A stretch of 64,000 nt of DNA, taken from IMG/VR virus record IMGVR_UViG_3300009169_000020, positions 1-64,000 of that record. One strand, 5' to 3'. Numbering within the stretch: position 1 is the first letter of the stretch; every line of letters begins with the position of its first letter. The notes under the pieces are model-generated. The model saw only the letters and a list, made by a program, of their open reading frames with translations, did no database searches and was not told the origin of the DNA. Both the position numbers and the translations under genes were made by a program. Of the stretch, positions 52,872 through 60,343 are shown one piece after another. Origin of the DNA: a virus.

Positions 52872-53116
52872 TGGCTAAACTAAAAATAGATATAAAGAAC
52901 AAAGATTTACAAAGATTTAAGAATGTCATATTATCACAGTATGAGATAGGTGAAGAAAATCAGATTATACTTGATACTAATGAACAAATAATAGACCATT
53001 TAACTATTATGGTGAAAGGTTATCTAAAAAGTTTTGTAGGTAATCAAGAGAGGCATATAAAACAGCAGCAAGCAATCAGTAGTATAACTATTGACGATAT
53101 TGATTTAGAAGAGTAG
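52871..53116 (+). CDS. hypothetical protein after the fibre (81 aa)
   Basis: TAATG overlap with the fibre stop. Helical, charged (MAKLKIDIKNKDLQRFKN). A fibre-assembly chaperone would fit the place, but nothing in the sequence proves it. Confidence 0.5.
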   Translation: MAKLKIDIKNKDLQRFKNVILSQYEIGEENQIILDTNEQIIDHLTIMVKGYLKSFVGNQERHIKQQQAISSITIDDIDLEE

Positions 53117-53124
53117 AGGATGAT

Positions 53125-53370
53125 ATGTCAAATCAAACAGATTTACTAGATATAAAAACAAAAGTAACTCCTCAAGGTGTTTTAAGAATTGATAGAGATA
53201 CTGTTAAAGATAGTTTAAGAACTACTGATTTATTAAATCCTGATAATAGTGCTATATTAGCTACAATAGTTGAAATGATTATTAAACATAATAGTAAAGT
53301 AGTATATGGAACATCAGAACCTCCAGCAACTAATACGTATGAAGAAGGGACGATTTATTTTCAAATATAA
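53125..53370 (+). CDS. hypothetical protein (81 aa)
   Basis: AGAGGATG site. N-terminal part TKVTPQGVLRIDRDTVKDS, C-terminal YGTSEPPATNTYEEGTIYFQI, the latter a form often seen at the ends of small tail proteins. Structural role likely, unproven. Confidence 0.5.
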   Translation: MSNQTDLLDIKTKVTPQGVLRIDRDTVKDSLRTTDLLNPDNSAILATIVEMIIKHNSKVVYGTSEPPATNTYEEGTIYFQI

Positions 53371-53379
53371 AGAGGTAGT

Positions 53380-53532
53380 ATGCAAATAGGACAAAAAGTA
53401 AAAATAAAAGAACCATTCAATATAGAATTTGATTTGGAATATACCATTAAAGAAGTAGATGAGAATAATACTTTTGTATTATTAGAAGAGTTAGAATCAG
53501 CTTTTGATTTTAAATATATACAGGAGATATAG
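53380..53532 (+). CDS. small hypothetical protein (50 aa)
   Basis: AGAGGTAGT before ATG. Beta-rich (MQIGQKVKIKEPFNIEFD), possibly a small SH3-like unit. Overlap-free, tight spacing on both sides. Confidence 0.5.
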   Translation: MQIGQKVKIKEPFNIEFDLEYTIKEVDENNTFVLLEELESAFDFKYIQEI

Positions 53533-53534
53533 TC

Positions 53535-54338
53535 ATGGCAATCACAAATAGAGATACTTTAGTAAATGCATTGGCAGCATCAGTAAATTATAAAATATTT
53601 AAAGCTTCAAATGCATCATTAACAGCAGGTGTTATTTCTTCTTTATGGAGAACATTAGGTAATCCTACTCAAGGAGCAATACCAACTACTTCAGCAGTAT
53701 GTACAAATGGCTTATTAGGAAGCTTTATATTACCTTCTATTACTACCGAAAAATTATATATAGGTAAAGCTTCTTTATCTTTAGGAGTTGCGGGTAACAT
53801 ATTTATAATGGACAGACTTGCGCATAGGGGTGGATTAGTTGGAAACATAGCAACTGCTCAAACTGTAAATTTAGATATAGCTACACCAGTATCACAAAAT
53901 AGATGTTTAGCTAATGGTAGTAATGTTCAATGGTATTTAGAATGGTATGCAGCTACAGGAGCTACGGCAGTTACCGCTACTATAAATTATACAAATTATA
54001 ATGATGTAACTGGAAGAACAACTACAGTTGCTCTAGCAGCAACAAGACCTATAAGCTGTATGTTACCAATATTACCTGCTTCTGGAGATTTAGGGATTAA
54101 GTCTATTCAAACAGTTACTCTTTCAGCTACTACAGGAACAGCAGGAAATTTTGGAGTAACAGCAATAAAACAAATAGCAGAAGTTCCTATTATACTTGCT
54201 AATACAGGGAGTATAGTTGATTATGCTGGATTAGGTTTACCTGAAATTTCTTCTGATAGTTGTATAATGTTTTCAGTATTAACTTCCACAACTTCATCAG
54301 GATTACTTATGGGATCAATTGATATATTAAAAGCATGA
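53535..54338 (+). CDS. virion structural protein (267 aa)
   Basis: AGGAG site. Ala/Thr-rich beta protein starting MAITNRDTLVNALAASV, a form common among phage structural proteins. No catalytic motif. It overlaps the next gene by 4 nt. Probably a tail or head decoration protein. Confidence 0.6.
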   Translation: MAITNRDTLVNALAASVNYKIFKASNASLTAGVISSLWRTLGNPTQGAIPTTSAVCTNGLLGSFILPSITTEKLYIGKASLSLGVAGNIFIMDRLAHRGGLVGNIATAQTVNLDIATPVSQNRCLANGSNVQWYLEWYAATGATAVTATINYTNYNDVTGRTTTVALAATRPISCMLPILPASGDLGIKSIQTVTLSATTGTAGNFGVTAIKQIAEVPIILANTGSIVDYAGLGLPEISSDSCIMFSVLTSTTSSGLLMGSIDILKA

Positions 54339-54547
54339 GAAACATAAATTACAATCCAATTGAGGTGAGTTCAAATAATTTTGATAATGATACTATATTT
54401 GAACTTATAAAAGAATCAATTTTTGAAAATATTGTATCTACTATAAAATGTTGGATTAAACAAGGTACTAATTGGGTAGTAGTTAAAAACATCTTTGTGA
54501 AAAAAGATAATGTATGGAATATAGTAAAACAAATTAAAATCTATTAA
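54335..54547 (+). CDS. small tail-type protein (70 aa)
   Basis: ATGA overlap with the upstream stop. C-terminal repeats CWIKQGTNWVVVKNIF and VKKDNVWNIVKQI resemble Trp-containing repeats of tail proteins. Confidence 0.5.
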   Translation: MRNINYNPIEVSSNNFDNDTIFELIKESIFENIVSTIKCWIKQGTNWVVVKNIFVKKDNVWNIVKQIKIY

Positions 54548-54559
54548 GAGGGTATTTAT

Positions 54560-54856
54560 ATGGCAAAACCACTAGGAAATAAGACATTACAATTAACAGG
54601 AGAAGAACGATGTACAAAAATTTGTTTGTATATAGATGTCAATGGACAAATTACAATGGAATGGGAAAGACATAATGTATGGAAGAATGAAGTAGGTCAA
54701 GTACAGAATATGGATATCTCAAGAAGAATAACAAGACATCATGCGTATCTTTCCACTCAACCTAAATTTGGAAGTTTGATGACAGATATCCTTAAAATTA
54801 CGGATGATGTAGCAGATGAAGATACTTTAGAAAGAGCAAATCAACCAATAGAATAA
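54560..54856 (+). CDS. hypothetical protein (98 aa)
   Basis: AAGAGGG site. Alpha/beta with EWERHNVWKNEVGQV. No family recognised. Last gene before a new late promoter. Confidence 0.5.
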   Translation: MAKPLGNKTLQLTGEERCTKICLYIDVNGQITMEWERHNVWKNEVGQVQNMDISRRITRHHAYLSTQPKFGSLMTDILKITDDVADEDTLERANQPIE

Positions 54857-54861
54857 AAATT

Positions 54862-54873
54862 TACTAATAATTA
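54862..54873 (+). promoter_or_regulatory. late promoter TACTAATAATTA
   Basis: Exact class match, 28 nt before the gene at 54902. Confidence 0.65.
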
Positions 54874-54901
54874 TTAAAAACTAAAAAGGAGTTTTCAACA
54901 T

Positions 54902-55369
54902 ATGAAGAGAAAAGATATCAATGTATTTAAAACAGATTTAACTAAACTTGGTACACAACCGGGATTAAAATTTAGATATGCTTATAGTAAAAATATGAAA
55001 TTACTAGATAATGAAATAGAAGCTATTAAGGATATAATTAAACCTTCTGAAGAGTTTGTATTGTTTCAACAGAAATTGAATGAACTACAAATATCTAATG
55101 CTAAAAGAGATGATGCAGGAGAACCTATTATTATAGATAATAATTATATTATGAATGATATGAATAAATTTACATCTGAATATGATCTTCTTATAAGTGA
55201 ATCAAAGGAATTAGTACAAGAGAGAGAAAAACAAATAAAAGAATTTGAAATATTTATGGAAGAAGATATAAATATTGATTTTATAAAATTAAATAATTCC
55301 GATATACCTGAAAATGTTACTGCCAATGAATTTATAAGTATATCGTTTATGATAAATGAAGAGGAATAA
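54902..55369 (+). CDS. hypothetical helical protein (155 aa)
   Basis: AAGGAG site. Starts MKRKDINVFKTDL; helical, Glu-rich, with no recognised domain. The first residues resemble the tag only in MKR. Phage genes with this layout next to membrane proteins are common, of unknown role. Confidence 0.5.
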   Translation: MKRKDINVFKTDLTKLGTQPGLKFRYAYSKNMKLLDNEIEAIKDIIKPSEEFVLFQQKLNELQISNAKRDDAGEPIIIDNNYIMNDMNKFTSEYDLLISESKELVQEREKQIKEFEIFMEEDINIDFIKLNNSDIPENVTANEFISISFMINEEE

Positions 55370-55370
55370 T

Positions 55371-55844
55371 ATGTTTAATTTATTGTGGCAATTTACTAAA
55401 TCACAAACAATATCAATAGCTTCAAAAATAAATATAAAGGATATTTTAAATATGACTAAAAAAACCGTAGATAAAGTAAGTGCTCCTGTAAAACAAATTA
55501 AGAAAATAAAAGAAGAATTACAACCCGTTAAAACTAAAAAAGAACCTAAATGGCAATCATGGTTCCCTTTTTCTTTTTGCTATGGAGGCGGTAAATTTCA
55601 ACCATTATATTTTATGGTTACTTTATTTTGTTTTCTCGCTGCTTCTATGCTATATACAAAAATACATGCAGCTTCAGTAGCTATTAAAACTAATACCTTT
55701 ACACCAGAAATGATTAGTACTGCTGATCTTGGTGTTGTTTTAGGATTTATATCATCTTTAATTCTATTATATAATAACAATAAGAAAAATTATATTAAAG
55801 AATTTAATGATGATTCTAAAAAAGACTCTAATAATCAGGTATAA
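55371..55844 (+). CDS. membrane protein, possible holin-class (157 aa)
   Basis: ATG 55371 follows GAGGAATA; an in-frame ATG 55356 lies inside the previous gene. Amphipathic Lys-rich N-terminal half, then two transmembrane segments (about 78-96 and 118-138) and a charged tail. Size and two spans allow a holin, but similar proteins also occur as virion-associated membrane proteins. Confidence 0.5.
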   Translation: MFNLLWQFTKSQTISIASKINIKDILNMTKKTVDKVSAPVKQIKKIKEELQPVKTKKEPKWQSWFPFSFCYGGGKFQPLYFMVTLFCFLAASMLYTKIHAASVAIKTNTFTPEMISTADLGVVLGFISSLILLYNNNKKNYIKEFNDDSKKDSNNQV

Positions 55845-55849
55845 GAATA

Positions 55850-56257
55850 ATGATTTTTTCATTAGAGAGAATATTAGATTATGTTAATTTAGGCTGTATT
55901 AGCCTAAATATTTTTTTTGTTATATATTTAAGATTTTCTAATTATTTATTTTTTAAACAATATGGTGCTCAAATAATTTCAAAGAAAACAATAAGATTTT
56001 TAGATGGTGTACTTATTATTGAATCTCTATTCCTCGCTGCTCTTTATAGTTGGATAAAAAACAATATATTATTTGGAGCAGAAGAACTTAGTTTGACGTT
56101 ATATAATATTGCAGAACACGGTAAAAGTTTATATTTTCTTAGTGCTTGTTTTTTAATTTGGAAAGAAGCAAGATATGATAAAATAAAAATATTATCTAAG
56201 ATAAATCAAGCTAAAAATATAATAAATTCAATACGAGGTACGATCAATGAGTTATGA
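55850..56257 (+). CDS. membrane protein (135 aa)
   Basis: About three hydrophobic spans (10-30, 50-70, 88-108) and a basic C-terminus. Second of three adjacent genes with membrane-related features. It overlaps the next gene by 11 nt. Confidence 0.5.
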   Translation: MIFSLERILDYVNLGCISLNIFFVIYLRFSNYLFFKQYGAQIISKKTIRFLDGVLIIESLFLAALYSWIKNNILFGAEELSLTLYNIAEHGKSLYFLSACFLIWKEARYDKIKILSKINQAKNIINSIRGTINEL

Positions 56258-57008
56258 TGCAAAACAAATAGGGGAGTATGCTGCTTATGGTATTGCAGTA
56301 GCATATTCCTTTTTTAAAATTATACAAAATATATATACTGCTTTAAAAGACTTAATAACTAAAAAAGTAGAAAAACAAAAAGAAAATTCTGTTGTTGTAA
56401 ATGTTGGTAATACCCCTACCATTAAAAATGAAGATGATTTTATATTTAGATTTATGGCATTATTCTTTGAACAAGGGAAAGTACTTAAAGCAATGTATGA
56501 TATGAAATCAGATATTTTACGGGATCAAATGGAATACTATTTTAAACATGTACAGGCAATAAAAATAAGTACATCAAATGTAATTGTAGGATTATTAAAA
56601 GATGCAGACTTAGATGATGTTCATTTTGGAACTTATTTTAATAATTTTGAAAATTTTATGGAAATAGTAGAATCACAAAGTTTAACTATTTTTAGAAGAA
56701 TGTGTAAAGAAAACCATTTTTCTAAATATACTAATTCTGAATATAAAGAATTAGTTAATAGAAATATATCTATTATAGAAGGTAATATTAACGAATTATT
56801 TAGAAAACGATATATACAAAGGTTATATATAAAAAACTTTAGTAGAATGGAAGCAATAAATCCTCTTATTAGATCTGCATTACATGATTGTTTTGATACT
56901 GCTAGAACAATATCAATAGAAAAAGAAACCAAAGTCAAAATTATGCAAGAAGATTTTGAAAATGAAGTCTCTAAACTAATCGGAAAAAAATATACCCTCA
57001 ATAATTAA
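56247..57008 (+). CDS. membrane-anchored helical protein (253 aa)
   Basis: One possible hydrophobic segment near the N-terminus (GEYAAYGIAVAYSFFKIIQN), then a soluble helical domain with Cys/His scattered. With the two preceding membrane proteins it could form a complex. No family recognised. Confidence 0.5.
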   Translation: MSYDAKQIGEYAAYGIAVAYSFFKIIQNIYTALKDLITKKVEKQKENSVVVNVGNTPTIKNEDDFIFRFMALFFEQGKVLKAMYDMKSDILRDQMEYYFKHVQAIKISTSNVIVGLLKDADLDDVHFGTYFNNFENFMEIVESQSLTIFRRMCKENHFSKYTNSEYKELVNRNISIIEGNINELFRKRYIQRLYIKNFSRMEAINPLIRSALHDCFDTARTISIEKETKVKIMQEDFENEVSKLIGKKYTLNN

Positions 57009-57029
57009 ATATATTTTAAATTTTTATAT

Positions 57030-57041
57030 TACTAATAAATA
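57030..57041 (+). promoter_or_regulatory. late promoter TACTAATAAATA
   Basis: Exact class match at the head of the second tagged cluster. Confidence 0.7.
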
Positions 57042-57054
57042 ATAGGTAAAAAGA

Positions 57055-57336
57055 TTGAAAAAATATGAACGCAAATTTGAAGAATCTCTTAATATAGATA
57101 ATTTAATTGAAACCATTGAATTAAAAGAATCTTGTTCTAATATTGCTGCAACATCATTTGAATCTTTTTATAATATAATAAATATGTATAAAGAATTAGA
57201 AAAAGAACAATGTGAAGATAAAAAAAAGATACTCAGAAAATTAAAATGTCTTCTTACAGATTTTGTAACCATAGATTCATTAATTTCAAAAAATTTTGAT
57301 TATAAAGGCATAGCTGGTTCTCATTATAGAATATAA
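57055..57336 (+). CDS. tagged helical protein (93 aa)
   Basis: TTG start after TAGGTAAA; begins MKKYERKFEESLN, a tag variant with FEE. All-helical Lys/Glu-rich body. First gene of the head-proximal tagged cluster, under a late promoter. Confidence 0.55.
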   Translation: MKKYERKFEESLNIDNLIETIELKESCSNIAATSFESFYNIINMYKELEKEQCEDKKKILRKLKCLLTDFVTIDSLISKNFDYKGIAGSHYRI

Positions 57337-57345
57337 CGAGGTGAT

Positions 57346-57441
57346 ATGAAAAGATATAAACCATATAAATTTAAAGAAGCGGATTCTTTATCAGATTTAA
57401 CTGATGTTGATCTTGTAGATAAATTTGTACAATTAGGTTAA
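57346..57441 (+). pseudogene. orphan 5' fragment of a tagged gene (31 codons)
   Basis: GAGGTG site, begins MKRYKPYKFKEADS and then SDLTDVDLVDKFVQLG-stop. The gene after the neighbouring endonuclease starts MKRYKRYFEEENS and continues NLTDIKLTENLINF, similar in order. I read this as the original 5' end cut off by the endonuclease insertion; it could still be translated as a tagged micropeptide. Confidence 0.55.
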
Positions 57442-57444
57442 CAT

Positions 57445-58188
57445 ATGTTCGGTATTATTTATAAAGCAACAAATATTATTAATAATAAATGTTATATAGG
57501 ACAAACTATAAAATCAATAGATGCAAGAATTTCTGAACATTATAAAAATGTATCCCGTAACAATATAACATATTTTTATAATGCTATTCGTTTATATAAA
57601 GAAGAAAATTTTATTTGGGAAATTATTGATGAAGCTTCTTCTAAAAAAGAGCTAAATGAAAAAGAAAAAGAATGGGTTTGGCTGTATAAATCAAATGATG
57701 CTTTATATGGGTATAATATGACTGAGGGGGGTAATGGGGGAGCTACAAGAATAGGCAGACCTCATACAATAGAAACTAAGCAAAAAATTAGTCAAATACA
57801 TAAAGGTAAAAAAAGATCACCATTATCTGAAGAAACAAAACAAAAAATTAGTGATTCAGAAAAAGGTAGAATACCTTGGAATAAAGGAATGGAATATTCA
57901 GAAGAACAAAAACAAAAATTATGTCATGGACCATTTTCAGAAGAACGTAAAGCTAATATGAAAAATAAGAGTGGAGTTAATAATCCTTTTTATGGAAAAA
58001 CTCATTCAGATGAATGGAAGCTTAATAAAAGTAAAAATCATCATAATAGGAGAGATGATATAACTATAGATAAAATATTAGACTTTATAAATAATGGATT
58101 ATCGATAAAAGATATTATGAAAGAATTAAATTGTAGCTATAAAGTAATATATACTAGAATGAAGGTATTTAAAAATGAAGCGATATAA
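57445..58188 (+). CDS. GIY-YIG homing endonuclease in the tagged cluster (247 aa)
   Basis: Core FGIIYKATNIINNKCYIGQ, Arg in ISEHYKN, Glu in ELNEKEKEW, YGYNMTEGG; then NUMOD3-like repeats (SEETKQKIS, PWNKGMEYS, PFSEERKANM) and a C-terminal helix-turn-helix. Its 3' end overlaps the start of the tagged gene at 58175 by 14 nt. Confidence 0.88.
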   Translation: MFGIIYKATNIINNKCYIGQTIKSIDARISEHYKNVSRNNITYFYNAIRLYKEENFIWEIIDEASSKKELNEKEKEWVWLYKSNDALYGYNMTEGGNGGATRIGRPHTIETKQKISQIHKGKKRSPLSEETKQKISDSEKGRIPWNKGMEYSEEQKQKLCHGPFSEERKANMKNKSGVNNPFYGKTHSDEWKLNKSKNHHNRRDDITIDKILDFINNGLSIKDIMKELNCSYKVIYTRMKVFKNEAI

Positions 58189-58606
58189 AAGATATTTTGA
58201 AGAAGAAAATTCTACTAATAATTTAACAGATATTAAATTAACAGAAAATTTAATTAATTTTATTAAAGAAAACCCCTTTCCAAAAGATGAAATTTTGCAT
58301 AAGTTCGCAGAAGATAATGGTTATGAGCCGGATCTTGTAGAACAATATGCTTATGCCTTTCTTACGGTTATAATCACAGGAGGAAAATCTAAAGGGAATA
58401 CCTCTAAAATAACCGAAGATCAACTTAAAATAGGATTACAAATAGAAAAAGAACATGTAGAACTTGATAAAAAATATGAAGATAATAAAGTCATAAAAGC
58501 TATTCAAGAAATATATGAAACAAAAATATCATCTGATCATTATGCTGAAAATAAAACGTATTATGATCAACAATTATTTAAGGACGAATTAAAAAAAGAG
58601 GCTTAA
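58175..58606 (+). CDS. MKRYK-tagged protein with DUF5661-like end (143 aa)
   Basis: Begins MKRYKRYFEEEN. C-terminal half has LKIGLQIEKEHVELDKK and SSDHYAENKTYYDQQ, matching a small family (DUF5661-like) whose conserved EH and DH...YY I have seen in phages. Function unknown. It starts within the endonuclease gene. Confidence 0.55.
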   Translation: MKRYKRYFEEENSTNNLTDIKLTENLINFIKENPFPKDEILHKFAEDNGYEPDLVEQYAYAFLTVIITGGKSKGNTSKITEDQLKIGLQIEKEHVELDKKYEDNKVIKAIQEIYETKISSDHYAENKTYYDQQLFKDELKKEA

Positions 58607-58612
58607 ATAATT

Positions 58613-58891
58613 ATGAAAAGATATAAAAGACAATTTATAGAATCTAATATAGAGGTAACTCTTTGTTATGATACAACCAAAAGACTATTTTATATATGTA
58701 CAAGTTGTGGTAACACTTATTTTCATAATGATTTTAAAGGTATGGCTAAAGTACTTAATTATATGGAAGTAAACTGTCTTCATACGGATTCAAATGATCC
58801 TAAAGAAATACTAGCTAAAGTATTAGAAATGCCGCATAAATTAGATATACATATTGATCCAGTTAATTTTAGAAAAAATGCACAACTATAA
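58613..58891 (+). CDS. MKRYK-tagged small protein with Cys pair (92 aa)
   Basis: Begins MKRYKRQFIESNIEV. Contains CTSCGN, possibly binding a metal with later Cys/His. A likely cut site after the tag is FIE. No further function. Confidence 0.55.
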   Translation: MKRYKRQFIESNIEVTLCYDTTKRLFYICTSCGNTYFHNDFKGMAKVLNYMEVNCLHTDSNDPKEILAKVLEMPHKLDIHIDPVNFRKNAQL

Positions 58892-58913
58892 TATATAATA
58901 AAGGTGAATAATT

Positions 58914-59144
58914 ATGAAAAGATACAAACCAGTCTATAAAATAAAAGAAGATGCGGAAGAGGATAAATCTTTAAAAGCTATAAAAGATTTAATAGATATG
59001 AAATCTATTGATACAGAAGAAGAACAAGGTAAATTTATGGCTCTTATTAAAGGTCTTATATTTGCAGATAATAAACATGGAGATGAATTTCTTAAACAGA
59101 TTAATGATTTTACATCAAGTCTTAAAATAGAAGATTTTAAATAG
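58914..59144 (+). CDS. MKRYK-tagged small helical protein (76 aa)
   Basis: AAAGGTG site, begins MKRYKPVYKIKEDAEED. Acidic, helical; IKE is a possible maturation site. No family. Confidence 0.55.
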   Translation: MKRYKPVYKIKEDAEEDKSLKAIKDLIDMKSIDTEEEQGKFMALIKGLIFADNKHGDEFLKQINDFTSSLKIEDFK

Positions 59145-59151
59145 GTATTTT

Positions 59152-59418
59152 ATGAAAAGATACAAAAGACATTTTATAGAAGATGATCTAAATAGTACTC
59201 CAGAATGGTATGACAAAAAGATTAATGGTCTTATAAGAGTACTTAGAGACGAATCATTTGCCTCAGAAGATCAAAGAAAAAAAATGATTGATATACTTTC
59301 ATCATTATTAAATTCATCCGATAAAAGAGCTAGATTATTATTTAAAAAAATTGGTGAACATCTTACAGAAATTGGTGATGAAATTCTAAAATATGGACAA
59401 GAAGCAAAAGAGGGCTAA
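59152..59418 (+). CDS. MKRYK-tagged small helical protein (88 aa)
   Basis: Begins MKRYKRHFIEDDL. Helical and charged. Same tag and FIE as the 58613 product. Overlaps the next ATG by 1 nt. Confidence 0.55.
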   Translation: MKRYKRHFIEDDLNSTPEWYDKKINGLIRVLRDESFASEDQRKKMIDILSSLLNSSDKRARLLFKKIGEHLTEIGDEILKYGQEAKEG

Positions 59419-59474
59419 TGAATAGATATAGAACATTACAGGAACAAGCTAAAGCAAAGGGGAAATTACTTTAA
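59418..59474 (+). pseudogene. orphan 5' fragment of the prohead protease gene (18 codons)
   Basis: MNRYRTLQEQAKAKGKLL-stop closely matches the start of the protease at 60340 (MSRYRYLEDKAKLKGKILL). The endonuclease gene starts on its stop codon. It is the displaced original start, or a short tagged peptide. Confidence 0.65.
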
Positions 59475-60343
59475 TGAATACTGAATTTATATCTGGTCTT
59501 TATGTAAAGTTTGACGATGTAGTGAAAACTAATATTCATGGTATCATTTATATTGCTTTAAATACATTAAACAATAAATGTTACATAGGCCAAACTAAGC
59601 TTGATTTAAACACAAGAAAATCTCAACACATGAGACCACAGTGCAAAACATATTTTAGTTATGCATTAAAAAAATATAATGATAATTTTATATGGTCAAT
59701 TTGTGATATAGGATATTCAAAAGAGGAACTAGATATCAAAGAAAAGTATCTAATTAACCATTACCAAAGTAACAATAAAGATTTTGGTTATAATTTAACT
59801 TCTGGTGGTGATGGTAGATGTGATTTTAAACATAGAAAATCCTCTAATGACCAAAGAGCTTTATCTAATAAAAAATATTATACTGATTTATTCTATAAAG
59901 AGTATAATGTTAAATCTATACTAGATTATATGGAAAATAATGAGGTTACCTTTGTTGATTGTGCTATACAATTCAATTTAAAACCCAATAAATTAAAAAA
60001 TTTTTTCAGAAAAGAATTTCTTGATTTATATAATTTTTACTTGCAAAGAAGTGAAAAATTGAGATGCAAAAGAACTCAAAAGGGATTATTAGCTAGAGAG
60101 TTTGTTCCTAAAAAAATAAATGTGGATATAAATGTAATACTAAAATTATTATATGTATGTAATTCCTTTATAGAAATAGCTAATAAATTAAATGTAACCT
60201 CAGGAATTATTAAGAATAGATTGCAAGAATATAATATGGAACTTTATAATGATATAGTTAAAAAATATATTAAAATAAGAAATATAAATATTACTAATAA
60301 AAGGTACGGAAAAGATTTAATTGGTATATCAGAGGTATTATGA
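59474..60343 (+). CDS. GIY-YIG homing endonuclease before the prohead protease (289 aa)
   Basis: Core HGIIYIALNTLNNKCYIGQ, Arg in RKSQHMRPQ, Glu in DIKEKYLINHY, FGYNLTSGGDG. C-terminal part is basic with two helix-turn-helix-like stretches (SILDYMENNEVTFVDCAIQF, NSFIEIANKLNVTSG). It overlaps the protease ATG by 4 nt and contains a late-promoter-like TACTAATAAAAG near its end. Confidence 0.88.
   Translation: MNTEFISGLYVKFDDVVKTNIHGIIYIALNTLNNKCYIGQTKLDLNTRKSQHMRPQCKTYFSYALKKYNDNFIWSICDIGYSKEELDIKEKYLINHYQSNNKDFGYNLTSGGDGRCDFKHRKSSNDQRALSNKKYYTDLFYKEYNVKSILDYMENNEVTFVDCAIQFNLKPNKLKNFFRKEFLDLYNFYLQRSEKLRCKRTQKGLLAREFVPKKINVDINVILKLLYVCNSFIEIANKLNVTSGIIKNRLQEYNMELYNDIVKKYIKIRNINITNKRYGKDLIGISEVL
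60292..60303 (+). promoter_or_regulatory. possible late promoter TACTAATAAAAG
   Basis: Matches ten of twelve bases of the class, inside the end of the endonuclease gene and 36 nt before the protease start. Confidence 0.45.

Noticed and set aside
56633-57001. 122-codon antisense frame
   Set aside because: Covers a well-spaced + strand gene; Ser/Leu-rich shadow composition and no start signal.
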